A stretch of DNA of 64,000 nucleotides from Micromonospora sp. U21 (GTDB taxonomy: Bacteria; Actinomycetota; Actinomycetes; Mycobacteriales; Micromonosporaceae), in NCBI RefSeq assembly GCF_018070045.1, contig NZ_JAGPYK010000028.1, positions 20,243-84,242 on the forward strand, in the 5' to 3' direction. Of this stretch, positions 18,274 to 27,304 are shown piece by piece. The notes beneath the pieces were generated by a model, which saw only the letters and a list, made by a program, of their open reading frames with translations, was not told the origin of the DNA and ran no database searches. The position numbers and the translations under genes are program-made. Each line of letters opens with the position of its first letter. Position 1 is the stretch's first letter.

Positions 18274-19416
18274 TCAGTCCGGGAAGCTGACCACCCAGCG
18301 GGCGCCCTCGCCCCGGGCCAGCCGGTCGAACGCGGCCGGCGCCTCGTCGAGGGTGACCACCCCGCTGACCAGCGGTGACAGGTCCAGCGTGCCGTCGAGT
18401 GCGGCCCGGGCCAGCTCGGGCACCTCCCGGTCCGGGTCGGACGAGCCGTACACCGAGGAGCGCAGCGTACGCGCGGAGTGGAAGATGTCCAACGCGCCGA
18501 AGCTGACCATGTCGTCCTTCGCGCCCATGCCGACCACGGTCACCGCTCCCCCGCGCCGGGTGAGCCGCCAGGCAGCGCGGATGGTGGCGGCGCGGCCGAC
18601 GCACTCGAAGGCGTGGTCGACGCCCCGGCTCTCGGTGCGCGCCCGTACCTCCTTGGAGAGCCGATCGTCGGAGAGCAGGAAGTCGGTCGCGCCGGCGGCG
18701 AGCGCCAGGTCCCGCTTCGCCTCGGCGACGTCGACGGCGAGGATCGGCGTGGCGCCGGCCCGGCGGGCGGCGGTGAGCACGGCGAGCCCGACCCCACCGA
18801 GCCCGATCACCGCCACGGACTCGCCGGTGGCCACCCGGGCGGTGTTGCGGACCGCGCCGGCGCCGGTGAGCACCGCACAGCCGAGCAGGGCGGCCCGCTC
18901 GGGGGGCAGCCCGGCGGGGATCGGGATGACGGCGCTCTCGGGCACCACGACCGCCTCGGCGAGCGCGCCGAGGCCGAGGGTCAGGTGCAGCGGGACACCG
19001 TCGTCGGTCTCGCCCCGCGGCATCGTCGGGGCGGTGGTGTCGGCGCAGAGCCACGGCTCGTCGTGCTGACACCACCAGCAGGTCCGGCAGGCCGGCGCCC
19101 AGTTGAGCACCACCGGAGTGCCGACCGCCACCCGGACGCCCGGCCCGGTCTCGGCCACCACGCCGGTCGCCTCGTGCCCGAGCACCAGCGGAAACCTCGC
19201 GGCGAGTGTGCCGTTCACCATGGACAGATCGGAATGGCAGACGCCGGCCGCCCGGATCGTCACCCGTAGCTCGCCGGGGCCGGGCGCGGGCAGGCGTACC
19301 CGCTCGACCCGCAGGTCGGCGCCGGACCCGCGCGCGACCAGCGCGCGGACGGTGACCGGCACGGCCGCCGGCTCGGTGCCGCCCGCCGGCGCGGCCGTCG
19401 GCTCAGCGCCGCTCAC
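18274..19416 (-). CDS. Zinc-dependent alcohol dehydrogenase
   Basis: A 380-residue medium-chain dehydrogenase that oxidises an alcohol with NAD(P). Catalytic zinc ligands are visible (AGVCHSD and GHEATGVV, about 45-75). The structural zinc lobe has four Cys in ACRTCWWCQHDEPWLC, and the Rossmann motif is VIGLGGVGLAVL (about 200). It begins with the GTG at 19414-19416, which overlaps the stop of the upstream aldehyde dehydrogenase (GTGA), so the pair is translationally coupled. Upstream extension of the reading frame is antisense-free but lies inside the aldehyde dehydrogenase gene and is not real. With ALDH it would convert an alcohol to an acid through the aldehyde; the adjacent acyl-CoA dehydrogenase suggests aliphatic substrates. 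Confidence 0.9.
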   Translation of the reverse strand: MSGAEPTAAPAGGTEPAAVPVTVRALVARGSGADLRVERVRLPAPGPGELRVTIRAAGVCHSDLSMVNGTLAARFPLVLGHEATGVVAETGPGVRVAVGTPVVLNWAPACRTCWWCQHDEPWLCADTTAPTMPRGETDDGVPLHLTLGLGALAEAVVVPESAVIPIPAGLPPERAALLGCAVLTGAGAVRNTARVATGESVAVIGLGGVGLAVLTAARRAGATPILAVDVAEAKRDLALAAGATDFLLSDDRLSKEVRARTESRGVDHAFECVGRAATIRAAWRLTRRGGAVTVVGMGAKDDMVSFGALDIFHSARTLRSSVYGSSDPDREVPELARAALDGTLDLSPLVSGVVTLDEAPAAFDRLARGEGARWVVSFPD

Positions 19417-20870
19417 CGCTGGATCGCCTTCAGCTCGCAGAACTCGGCCAGCCCGTGCACGCCCAGCTCCCGGCCGAGGCCGGACTGCTTGTAGCCGCCG
19501 AACGGGGCGAGCGGGTTGAACGGGGCGCCGTTGATGTCGACGGCGCCGGTACGCAGCCGCCGGGCCACCGCGAGCGCCGCGTCGGTGTCGGCGGACCACA
19601 CCGCGCCGGCCAGCCCGTACTTCGAGTTGTTGGCGATGGCCACCGCCTCGTCGGTGTCGGCGAACGGGATGACGGCGAGCACCGGCCCGAAGACCTCCTG
19701 CTGGGCGAGCGCGCTGTCCGGGTGCACGTCGGCGAAGACGGTCGGGGCGACGAAGTGGCCCTGGGCGGGCACCGGGGCGTCCGGGCCACCGGCGACCAGC
19801 CGGGCGCCGTCGGCGAGAGCCCGGTCGACGTGGCCGCGGACCCGCTCGGCCTGGGCCGCGGAGACCAGGGGGCCGAGCCGGGTGGCCGGGTCGAATGGGT
19901 CGCCGAGGCGGTAGCCGGCCACCGCCGTGGCGATCAGGTCGAGCGCCTCGGCGTACCGGTCGCGGTGCACCAGCATCCGGGTCCACGCGGTGCAGGTCTG
20001 GCCGGAGTTGAGCAGGGCGTTGCCGACGCCGACCTTGACCGCGGTGGCCAGGTCGGCGTCGGGGAGGATCACGTTGGCGGACTTGCCGCCCAACTCCAGC
20101 GCGACGCGGGCGATCCGGTCGGCGGCGAGGCGCATGATCCGCGCACCGGTGGCGGTGGAGCCGGTGAACGAGACCAGGTCGACGTCGGGGTGCCCGGCGA
20201 GCGCCTCGCCGACCACCGGGCCGGTGCCGGGGACCAGGTTGAGCACACCCGGCGGCAGCCCGGCCTCGGTGACCGCGTCGAAGAGCAGGTACGCGGTCAG
20301 CGGGGTCAGCTCGCTGGGCTTGAGCACCACCGTGCAGCCGGCGGCCAGCGCGGGGGCCAGCTTCGCCATCACCTGGTGCAGCGGGTAGTTCCACGGGGTG
20401 ATGGCGCCGACGACGCCGATCGGCTCGCGGACGACGAGGGAGTTGCCGATGCTCTCCTCGACCGGTGGTCGCGCGGCGAGCGCGACGTGGTCGCGCAGCA
20501 CGGTCAGTGGTAGCCCGACCTGCACCCGGGTGGCGAGCTTGAGCGGGGCACCCAACTCCACGGCGATGGTGCGGGCGAGGTCGTCGGCGCGCGCGGCGAG
20601 CGCGATGTGCAGCCGGTCCAGGCACGCGGAACGCTCGGCCGGGGCGGCGGCCGACCAGCCGGGGAAGGCGGCACGGGCCGCGGCCACGGCCCGGTCCACA
20701 TCCGTCGGGGTGCCGGCGGGCACCTGCCCGATCAGCTCACCGGTGCTCGGGCTCTCCACATCGATCACGTCGCCGCCGGTGGACCGGGTCCACTCGCCGG
20801 CGATGTGCAGGTGGCGCCGGAGGCGCAGGGCGTCGGGCAGCAGCCGCGACGGCGGGGCGGCGAGGTCCAT
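19413..20870 (-). CDS. NAD(P)-dependent aldehyde dehydrogenase
   Basis: A 485-residue ALDH superfamily enzyme. The NAD-binding TPWNYPLHQVMAKLAPALAAGCTVVLKPSE (about 150), catalytic Glu in ALELGGKSANVI (about 250) and nucleophile Cys in NSGQTCTAWTRML (about 285) are intact. Length and motifs are normal for enzymes that oxidise aliphatic or aromatic aldehydes to acids. It is first in the two-gene unit with the alcohol dehydrogenase. A 21-base inverted repeat at 20902-20922, 32 bases upstream, is nearly identical to one beside the acyl-CoA dehydrogenase, so the TetR between them probably controls both transcripts. Confidence 0.93.
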   Translation of the reverse strand: MDLAAPPSRLLPDALRLRRHLHIAGEWTRSTGGDVIDVESPSTGELIGQVPAGTPTDVDRAVAAARAAFPGWSAAAPAERSACLDRLHIALAARADDLARTIAVELGAPLKLATRVQVGLPLTVLRDHVALAARPPVEESIGNSLVVREPIGVVGAITPWNYPLHQVMAKLAPALAAGCTVVLKPSELTPLTAYLLFDAVTEAGLPPGVLNLVPGTGPVVGEALAGHPDVDLVSFTGSTATGARIMRLAADRIARVALELGGKSANVILPDADLATAVKVGVGNALLNSGQTCTAWTRMLVHRDRYAEALDLIATAVAGYRLGDPFDPATRLGPLVSAAQAERVRGHVDRALADGARLVAGGPDAPVPAQGHFVAPTVFADVHPDSALAQQEVFGPVLAVIPFADTDEAVAIANNSKYGLAGAVWSADTDAALAVARRLRTGAVDINGAPFNPLAPFGGYKQSGLGRELGVHGLAEFCELKAIQR

Positions 20871-20901
20871 GTCGTCCCTTCGGGGGTGGGCGATGGGCGA
20901 T

Positions 20902-20922
20902 GAAACTAGCGCTGGGAGTTTC
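20902..20922. promoter_or_regulatory. TetR operator copy 1, upstream of aldehyde dehydrogenase
   Basis: GAAACT-AGCGCTGGG-AGTTTC: perfect 6-base arms with a 9-base spacer. On the minus strand the operator at 21634-21652 reads AAACTAGCGGTGTAAGTTT, which agrees with AAACTAGCGCTGGGAGTTT here at 16 of 19 positions. It lies between the aldehyde dehydrogenase start and the 3-prime end of tetR. Confidence 0.75.
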
Positions 20923-20926
20923 GACG

Positions 20927-21592
20927 CTACCCGCTGGGCCGGACGGACTCCACCGGGTCGAGGGTGCCGACGGTGCGGGCGTACTCGGCGGCCAGGCCGT
21001 GCAGCAGGGCGTCCAGGCCGAGGGCGAACGCGCCCTCGTCCACGCTCTGCTGGTGCTCGGCGAGCCGGTGGGCCTGGCGCAGGTGCGGGTAGTGCGCGGC
21101 GTACAGCTCGGGATCCTCGACGAAGCCGCGGGCGAACGACCCGAGCGCCGACCCGGCCACGAAGTAGCGCAGCGCCGCGCCGATGTGGGTGGCCCGAGCC
21201 GGCGGCCAGCCGGCGCGCACCAGCCCGCCGTAGACCGCGTCGGCCATGGCCAGCGCGGCCGGCCGCCGCCCGGGCCCCTGGGCCAGGTACGGCACGATGT
21301 TCGGGTGCGCGGTGAGCGCCCGCCGGTACGACCAGGCCCAGTCGCGCAGCGCGGCGGCCCAGTCCCGGCTGGCGAAGCCACCGGTGTCGACGGCGGCGGT
21401 GACCGTGTCGGCGACCGCGTCCAGGATCTCGTCCTTGGTGGCGAAGTGGTTGTAGAGCGAGGGGCCGCGCACGCCCAGCTCGGCGGCGAGCCGGCGGGTG
21501 GAGAACGCCGGCAGGCCCTCGGCGTCGATCACCGCGGTGGCGGTCTCGACGATGAGCTGCCGGGTGAGCCGGGGCTGGCGTGGTCGGGGCAC
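20927..21592 (-). CDS. TetR family repressor of the dehydrogenase cluster
   Basis: A 221-residue TetR-type regulator. The N-terminal helix-turn-helix is LAAELGVRGPSLYNHFATKDEILDAV (about 35-60); a TetR C-terminal domain follows (ALRYFVAGSALGSFARGFVED). I start at the GTG at 21590-21592 (VPRPRQPRLTRQL), with GAGGAG four bases upstream. The longer TTG frame to 21634 would begin inside the operator. The gene sits between the ALDH/ADH pair (same strand) and a divergent acyl-CoA dehydrogenase, and matching operators flank it. A role as autoregulated repressor released by an acyl-CoA or aldehyde is inferred. Confidence 0.9.
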   Translation of the reverse strand: MPRPRQPRLTRQLIVETATAVIDAEGLPAFSTRRLAAELGVRGPSLYNHFATKDEILDAVADTVTAAVDTGGFASRDWAAALRDWAWSYRRALTAHPNIVPYLAQGPGRRPAALAMADAVYGGLVRAGWPPARATHIGAALRYFVAGSALGSFARGFVEDPELYAAHYPHLRQAHRLAEHQQSVDEGAFALGLDALLHGLAAEYARTVGTLDPVESVRPSG

Positions 21593-21633
21593 TGCGCTCC
21601 TCGCGGTCTCGGCCGTGGGGTCTGGACGCGGCA

Positions 21634-21652
21634 AAACTTACACCGCTAGTTT
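21634..21652. promoter_or_regulatory. TetR operator copy 2, tetR/acyl-CoA dehydrogenase intergenic
   Basis: AAACT-TACACCGCT-AGTTT: perfect 5-base arms with a 9-base spacer, in the divergent gap 38 bases before the acyl-CoA dehydrogenase start and 42 bases before tetR. Together with 20902-20922 it gives the consensus AAACTAGCGsTG-N2-AGTTT. Confidence 0.75.
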
Positions 21653-21689
21653 AAGGGTGACCGGCAGCACCGACGCCAGGAGGACCACC

Positions 21690-22862
21690 GTGGACTTTTC
21701 GCTGACCGACGAGGAGCGGGCGGTGCGGGACACCGTCCGGTCGTTCATCCGCCGCGAGGTGATGCCGCTGGAGGCGGAGGTGCTCCGGCGGGAGCGGGCG
21801 CACCAGCCGGGCCTGGACCACTCCGAGCTGCGCGAGCTGCAACTCAAGGCGCGCAAGTTCGGTTTCTGGGGCCTGGCCACGCCGGAGGAGTACGGCGGGA
21901 TGGACCTGCCGGCCGTGCTCCAGTCGCTGATCTGGACCGAACTGGGCCACACGTTCGTACCGTTCCGCTTCGGCGGCGAGGCGGACAACATCCTGTTCCA
22001 CGCCACCGAGGAGCAGAAGCGGGAGTTCCTCATCCCGACCATCGAGGGCGAGCGGCGCTCCTGCTTCGCGATCACCGAGCCGGGGGCCGGCTCGGACGCG
22101 GCGAACATCCGGCTGTCGGCCCGCCGCGACGGCGACGACTGGATCCTCGACGGCGAGAAGACGTTCATCACCGGTGGCAACGACGCCGACTTCGCCATCG
22201 TGGTGGCGGTGACCGACCGGGAGAAGGGCGCCCGCAACGGCGGCGCCACCGCGTTCCTGGTCGACCGGTCGATGGGCTGGCGCTCGGAGTTCATCCAGAC
22301 CATGGGCGAGGGCGGGCCCGCGTCGCTGATCTTCGATGACGTCCGCGTGCCGCACCGCAACATCCTCGGCGAGATCGGGCAGGGCTTCACGCTGGGCATG
22401 GAGTGGATCGGCAAGGGCCGCTACACCATTCCGTCGCATGCCATCGGCATCGCCGAGCGGGTCCTGCAGATGGCGATCGACCACGCCAACACCCGGGAGA
22501 CGTTCGGCTCGAAGATCGGCACCAACCAGGCCATCCAGTGGATGATCGCCGACTCGGAGACCGAGCTGGAGGCGGCCCGCTGGCTCGTGTTGAAGTCGGC
22601 GTGGACGGTCGACCAGGGCATGGATCCCCGGCACGCATCGTCGATGGGCAAGCTCTACGGCGCCGGCATGGTCAACCGGGTGGTCGACCGGGTGCTCCAG
22701 ATCCACGGCGGCATGGGCTACACCCGTGAGCTGCCCATCGAGCGCTGGTACCGGCAGGTCCGGCTCTACCGGATCTTCGAGGGCACCGACGAGATGCAGC
22801 GCCTGATCATCTCGCGGGACCTGCTGCGCGGGTACACGAAAATCGGCGGCCACCTCGCCTGA
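21690..22862 (+). CDS. Acyl-CoA dehydrogenase
   Basis: A 390-residue flavoenzyme that introduces the alpha-beta double bond in an acyl-CoA. The start is the GTG at 21690, preceded by a perfect AGGAGG six bases away; the upstream part of the reading frame is non-coding. Family signatures are CFAITEPGAGSDAANI (about 125) and the C-terminal QIHGGMGYTRELPIERWYRQVRLYRIFEGTDEMQRLIISRDLL. It is divergent from the TetR gene and shares its operator. The exact acyl chain is not readable; it could be an FadE-type or branched-chain enzyme. Confidence 0.92.
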   Translation: MDFSLTDEERAVRDTVRSFIRREVMPLEAEVLRRERAHQPGLDHSELRELQLKARKFGFWGLATPEEYGGMDLPAVLQSLIWTELGHTFVPFRFGGEADNILFHATEEQKREFLIPTIEGERRSCFAITEPGAGSDAANIRLSARRDGDDWILDGEKTFITGGNDADFAIVVAVTDREKGARNGGATAFLVDRSMGWRSEFIQTMGEGGPASLIFDDVRVPHRNILGEIGQGFTLGMEWIGKGRYTIPSHAIGIAERVLQMAIDHANTRETFGSKIGTNQAIQWMIADSETELEAARWLVLKSAWTVDQGMDPRHASSMGKLYGAGMVNRVVDRVLQIHGGMGYTRELPIERWYRQVRLYRIFEGTDEMQRLIISRDLLRGYTKIGGHLA

Positions 22863-22956
22863 GCCGCAGTGTCCGCCTCCTGACTGACGTGCAACGGGAC
22901 AGGGCCGCCGAACGTGTTTCCGGCACAACCCGCCCGCCCAGCCAGAGGGGATGCGC

Positions 22957-23478
22957 ATGTTCCTACGATTCAGGGCCGCTGCGATGGCGATGGTCGTCGC
23001 CACGATCGGCACTGTCGCCATCTCGGTCGCACCAGCGTCCGCCAGCGTGAGCCAGGGGTACGTCGCGGGCTCGGGCACCTGGACCGACGACTGGGGGGAC
23101 GAGGGCCCCATCTCCGCGTCGACGCGCTCGTACAGCAACGTGGTCGCCATGTGGCAGACGATCCTGAAGGCCGAGGGCTACCTCGCCGCCTCCGGCGTCG
23201 ACTGCCGGTTCGGGCCGGCGACGACGGCCGCCACCAAGCGGTGGCAGCGCGACCGAGGTCTGGTCAGCGACGGCGTCGTCGGTCCCAAAACCTTCGCCAA
23301 GGCGGCCACCCGCCTCCGCCTCTACGAGGGCGAGAGATGGTTCTACTACGACGGGCTCGGCACCAACTTCGCCTACTTCGGCCGGCGCGCGGACGGCAGG
23401 TGGGACATCCCCGCCGGGCCCGACCTGGAGTGGGGAATGCTCTCCTACACCTCCGCGAACCTGAGCGTCTGTTCCTGA
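22957..23478 (+). CDS. Secreted peptidoglycan-binding domain protein
   Basis: An exported protein of 173 residues. A Sec signal peptide (MFLRFRAAAMAMVVATIGTVAISVAPASA) is cleaved after ASA near residue 29. The middle resembles a PG_binding_1 domain: VVAMWQTILKAEGYLAASGVDCRFGPATTAATKRWQRDRGLVSDGVVGPKTFAKA, with the typical FGPAT and G-x-VGP-TF turns. No catalytic domain follows. I take the second ATG at 22957, because AGAGGGG abuts the first ATG (22951) with no spacer. Two Cys residues (about 90 and 172) may form a disulfide. A strong terminator follows. The function is probably attachment to the cell wall. Confidence 0.82.
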   Translation: MFLRFRAAAMAMVVATIGTVAISVAPASASVSQGYVAGSGTWTDDWGDEGPISASTRSYSNVVAMWQTILKAEGYLAASGVDCRFGPATTAATKRWQRDRGLVSDGVVGPKTFAKAATRLRLYEGERWFYYDGLGTNFAYFGRRADGRWDIPAGPDLEWGMLSYTSANLSVCS

Positions 23479-23495
23479 CCACCACGGCGATCGCG

Positions 23496-23528
23496 GGCCG
23501 GCCGTGACCCCGCAGGGCACGGCCGGCC
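23496..23528. terminator. Terminator hairpin between convergent genes
   Basis: Perfect 11-base arms GGCCGGCCGTG (23496-23506) and CACGGCCGGCC (23518-23528) with an 11-base loop, just after the secreted peptidoglycan-binding protein and before the 3-prime end of the convergent aminotransferase. Confidence 0.75.
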
Positions 23529-23571
23529 GGTCCGGCTCACCGGTGCTTCGGTGGGCCGCCCGTTGGCGGGC

Positions 23572-24609
23572 TCAGCCGGCCAACGCCGTGAGGGCGCCGT
23601 CCACGTCGGCCTCGGTCGAGTAGACGTGGAACGAGGCCCGGACCCGGCCCGCGCGTACCGCCGCCCGGATGCCGGCCGCCGACAGTCTCCGCTCCGCGTC
23701 GGGCACGTCGACGGTAACGATGGCGCTCTCCCCCGGCGGCCGGCCCAGCCCGGTCAGGAACCGGTTGGCCAGCGCCACGTCGTGCGCCTGGATCGCCGGC
23801 ACGCCGATCTCGGCGACCAGCTCCAGTGCGGGCGCCGCACCGACCCAGCTGAACCAGGCCGGTGAGATGTCGAACCGGCGGGCGTCGTCGGCCAGCCGCA
23901 GCGGCGGGCCGTAGTAGGAAGCGTGCGGGTCGCGGCCCGCGTACCAGCCGGCGGCGTCCGGGCGCAGCCGGTCGCGCAACACCGGAGCCAGATACGCGTA
24001 CGCGCAGCCGCGCGGCCCCATCACCCACTTGTAGCCACTCACCACCACCACGTCGGCCAGGCTCCCGTCGAACGGCAGCCAGCCGCACGCCTGGCTCGCG
24101 TCCACCACGACCAACGCGCCGTGTGCGCGGGCCGAGGCCACGATCTCGTCGTACGCCGCGACGGTGCCATCGGCCGACTGCACGAGGCTGAACGCGACCA
24201 GGTCGGTGTCGGCGTCGATCGCGTCGGCCAGTCTGTCCGCCGGCACGGTGCGCACCGTGACGCCCCGCTCCTCCTGGGCCAGCCAGGGGAAGAGGTTCGA
24301 GGTGAACTCGATCTCGGGAACCACCACGGTCGACCCGGCCGGCAGCGCCGCCGCGACCGGCGCCAGCATCTGCGAGGCGGTCGCGCCGACCGCCACGTCC
24401 TCGCCCGGCACCCCGATCAGGCCGGCGAACGCGGTTCGGGCGCGCTGCACCGAGTCACCCCAGCCCTCCCACGACGTGCGGCCGACCCGCCAGGCGGCGA
24501 GGGCGTCCTGCATCGCCGTCCAGGCCGGCTCGGGCGGCAGCCCGTAGGAGGCGGTGTTCAACCAGCCGGGCTCCGGCTGCCAGAGCTTCTGCGCCTGCTC
24601 GATCTCCAT
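23572..24609 (-). CDS. Class V aminotransferase-fold PLP enzyme
   Basis: A 345-residue PLP-dependent enzyme of the class V fold (cysteine desulfurase/kynureninase group). Visible: N-terminal PGWLNTASYGLPP, the cofactor Asp in LVVVDASQACGWLPFD (about 190) and the Schiff-base Lys in VVVSGYKWVMGPRG (about 215). The start is the ATG at 24607-24609 (MEIEQAQKLWQPEP); the longer frame has no suitable ribosome binding site. It lacks the flexible Cys loop of SufS, so desulfurase activity is unlikely. The substrate is unknown. It is alone in its transcription unit. Confidence 0.85.
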   Translation of the reverse strand: MEIEQAQKLWQPEPGWLNTASYGLPPEPAWTAMQDALAAWRVGRTSWEGWGDSVQRARTAFAGLIGVPGEDVAVGATASQMLAPVAAALPAGSTVVVPEIEFTSNLFPWLAQEERGVTVRTVPADRLADAIDADTDLVAFSLVQSADGTVAAYDEIVASARAHGALVVVDASQACGWLPFDGSLADVVVVSGYKWVMGPRGCAYAYLAPVLRDRLRPDAAGWYAGRDPHASYYGPPLRLADDARRFDISPAWFSWVGAAPALELVAEIGVPAIQAHDVALANRFLTGLGRPPGESAIVTVDVPDAERRLSAAGIRAAVRAGRVRASFHVYSTEADVDGALTALAG

Positions 24610-24730
24610 GATTCCGACGCTAGGCCGGACGGTCGGGGATGGGCACGACCAATCGGCGACCGGCGGCCTGCGGCGCATGGCCGAGTCACCTGGCGGCCGC
24701 GCGCGGGCGGGCTGGTCCCTGACGAGCGTG

Positions 24731-24771
24731 ATGACTCAGAGGTATAAAGATGACTCTCAGGTATACCGCTC
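24731..24771. repeat. Tandem motif related to the palindrome at 35563
   Basis: Two direct copies of a 17-22 base motif: ATGACTCAGAGGTATAA (24731-24747) and ATGACTCTCAGGTATACC, extended to CGCTC (24750-24771). The half-arm of the large palindrome at 35563-35610 is ATGACTCACAGGTATAACGCTC, so these belong to one repeat family. It lies between the aminotransferase start (24609) and the 3-prime end of the FUSC gene (24844), where I see no gene. Confidence 0.6.
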
Positions 24772-24843
24772 ACGAGCATCCTGCCGGGCCGAGCCCCACA
24801 CGATCGAGGCTTTCCGACGCCACCGGCCCGCCCGAGCGACTCG

Positions 24844-27024
24844 TCACGACTTCCCGCCTCGACTAGACGCGTCACCACCACCGGGCGGGCGGATCCGGGC
24901 GAGGCTGTCGGCGAGGCCGGCGAGCCACCGGTCGACCTCCACCAGATGCCGGATCGAGGACCGGGAGCCGACCTCGCCCAGCAACGGGCGGACGCGGTCG
25001 AGTTCGTCGACGCAGTTGGTAGGCACGGGCACCGGGCCTGACGGCCGGCCGTGCGCGACCTCGTCGGCGAGGTCGTCGTACCCCGATCGCAGTTGACCTG
25101 CGGAGTCGCGCAGCAACGCCGCCGCCGCGGGCCAGCCGGCGAGGCAGCCGGGTGGGTTGCGGCGCAGCAGCGACTCGGCGGCGGGCACCGCGCGGTGCCC
25201 GGTGGCCAGGACGGCGTCCCAGTCCACGCGCCGGTTCGGCGGATCGGGCCGCTCGGAGTGGTACTGGCAGTAGGACGAGTCGACGAGGGTCGTGCTCCTG
25301 CGGACCCGGTCGAGCGCACGATCGGGCGGGGGGCCGCCGAGCACCGCCTGGACGGTCTGCTCCACCACCTCCGCGCAGGCCGCGAGGTAGCGGGCGGCGT
25401 TGCGCCGCAGGTCGCGGCTCGCGCCGTGCGGCCACATCGCCACTCCGGCGAGCACGCCGATCACGGCGCCGAGCACGACGTCGACCAGGCGTGCCTCGGC
25501 GAGTCGCCATCCTTCGGGGGCGAGCTGAGCGAAGACGAACGTCAGCAGCACCGTGAACAACGCCTGCTGCCAGACCGGCCCCAGCAGGCGACCGACGCCG
25601 AAGGCCAGCATCAGCGTGAACGGCAACGCGATGGCGTAGACGATCGGCTCCTGTACGACGAGCATCAGCCCACCACTGACGACGGCGCCGGCGATCGTGC
25701 CCAGCACGGCGGGTCGCAGCTCCGTGCGGGTGTTCGCCGCCGAGGTGCGCAGGACGGTGAGGGTCGCCAGGAGCACCCAGAAGCCGTGGGTGAGCTGCAA
25801 CAGCCCGGCGGCCACCCGGGCGACGGCCAGCGCCACGGCCAGCCGCAGCGAGCTGTGCAGGTGGGCCGAGCGGGGCGCCAGGTGGGCGCGGAACTGCCGC
25901 CAGTACAGCGTCCATGGGCCGTGCCGCGCGTACTCGAACAGCCCCGAGTAGGCATCCTCGCCGTCGAGCCGCGACCCGTTGGCCACCCGGGTACCGACGG
26001 CGAGGACACGCACCTGGGCGGCGAGGGCCAGCGCGGTCGCGTCCCGGCACAACCGGGGTACGTCCGGCGCGGCGCGGCCGTCGCCCTCTCCAACGGGGTA
26101 CGCCACTTCGGCCCGTCCGATCGCGGCGTCCAGGTCGCCGAGGTCGACCGGCGGCGCATCCGCCGACAGGCTCCGGCCGGCGGCACGGGTCGCTACGGCG
26201 CACGAGCGCAGCAGCCGCGCCGCGGCCAGGTCCGGAATCGGCTCCGGCGGAGCGTCCGCCGCCAACCGCTCCGCCTCGGCGAGCATTTCCCGTAACGCGG
26301 CCGCGCAGATTCGCAGCGCCCGGTCCGGAGCGCCCGCCGCGGTGGGTGCCCACGCCGGAGGATTGCGGCCCAACGCGAGCCCGGCCACCGCGTCGTACGC
26401 CCGCTCGCGCCAAGTGTCCCGACCACCGGTCGGGTGGGTCAGCGCGTCCGCCGTGGCGTCGAGGAACGCCGCGACGCCGTCCGCCGCCTTTGCGAGTCGT
26501 TGCCGGCAGGTGACCGGCACCGGATCCGGCCAGAGGAACACCTCGGCAACCGCGAGCAGCACGACGGCGAGCGTGACCCCCGCCAGCCGCTCCGGCAGGG
26601 TGTCCGGCTGGTACGGCGGAAAGGACGCCAGGATGTAGAAGAGCTGGAACGTGCTGGCCAGCCCCACCAGGCGCGGATTGCCGACCCCGGCGAACGCCAC
26701 GACGAACCCGATGACCAACATGCCGCCGGCGGCCGCCCAGGTGCTCCAGGCCAGCAGCGAGCCCGCGGCGATCAGGGCCCAGACCGCCGGCAGCGACGTG
26801 ACGAGGATCCGTGCCCGCTGGGGAGCAGGGCCGGGCAGCTGCGCGAACGACCCGGCGGCGACCACGCCGAACAGACCGTACGTGGCGAGCTTCGGACTGT
26901 CCGCGCCGTAGCGGCAGGCGTAGAAGACAGTGGAGGCGACGAGGGTCAGCCGTGCCGCGCGCCGCAGGACGACATCCCCCGGGTCACGGCCGCGAAGCCG
27001 GCCCAGGAGGCTGGTTCCGAGCAC
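24844..27024 (-). CDS. FUSC family (aromatic acid exporter-like) membrane protein
   Basis: A 726-residue membrane protein with two clusters of hydrophobic helices, the fusaric acid resistance (FUSC) and aromatic acid exporter layout. The first cluster is about residues 20-170 (LTLVASTVFYACRYG through VFLWPDPVPVTC). A soluble middle region of about 230 residues follows. The second cluster (about 400-540) includes ARVAAGLLQLTHGFWVLLATLTVLR, the conserved FUSC_2 stretch, and a cytoplasmic tail follows. I start at the GTG at 27022-27024 with GGGGGAG upstream. Members export small toxic aromatics, but many are uncharacterised; no partner gene (membrane fusion protein) is near. The 280-base gap to 27305 shows no gene. 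Confidence 0.82.
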   Translation of the reverse strand: MLGTSLLGRLRGRDPGDVVLRRAARLTLVASTVFYACRYGADSPKLATYGLFGVVAAGSFAQLPGPAPQRARILVTSLPAVWALIAAGSLLAWSTWAAAGGMLVIGFVVAFAGVGNPRLVGLASTFQLFYILASFPPYQPDTLPERLAGVTLAVVLLAVAEVFLWPDPVPVTCRQRLAKAADGVAAFLDATADALTHPTGGRDTWRERAYDAVAGLALGRNPPAWAPTAAGAPDRALRICAAALREMLAEAERLAADAPPEPIPDLAAARLLRSCAVATRAAGRSLSADAPPVDLGDLDAAIGRAEVAYPVGEGDGRAAPDVPRLCRDATALALAAQVRVLAVGTRVANGSRLDGEDAYSGLFEYARHGPWTLYWRQFRAHLAPRSAHLHSSLRLAVALAVARVAAGLLQLTHGFWVLLATLTVLRTSAANTRTELRPAVLGTIAGAVVSGGLMLVVQEPIVYAIALPFTLMLAFGVGRLLGPVWQQALFTVLLTFVFAQLAPEGWRLAEARLVDVVLGAVIGVLAGVAMWPHGASRDLRRNAARYLAACAEVVEQTVQAVLGGPPPDRALDRVRRSTTLVDSSYCQYHSERPDPPNRRVDWDAVLATGHRAVPAAESLLRRNPPGCLAGWPAAAALLRDSAGQLRSGYDDLADEVAHGRPSGPVPVPTNCVDELDRVRPLLGEVGSRSSIRHLVEVDRWLAGLADSLARIRPPGGGDASSRGGKS

Positions 27025-27304
27025 GCCTGCTCCCCCGGGTCCGTCGCAGCACCCTCCCCGGTACACCATTCTTCACCGAGGGGTCCGGTGGCGGCGGCTT
27101 TCGCGACGAACAGCCCGCAGTCAACGCTCAGCTGGCCCGCCACTTCTGGTTGGCGTTCCACGGGCCTGCCACACGGGGCCCATTCCGCGTTGTCCGAGCG
27201 GACGCACCAGCCGGTAGCGTTCGGCAACCAACTGTCGAGGGCGTCGGGCATGACAGGAAGGCACCCGGCGATCATTACGTGCCCAATTTTGCTATGAATA
27301 TCGA

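Noticed and set aside
20626..20870. Upstream extension of the alcohol dehydrogenase frame
   Set aside because: It reads through the aldehyde dehydrogenase gene in another frame with no homology; GTGA coupling at 19416 gives the start.
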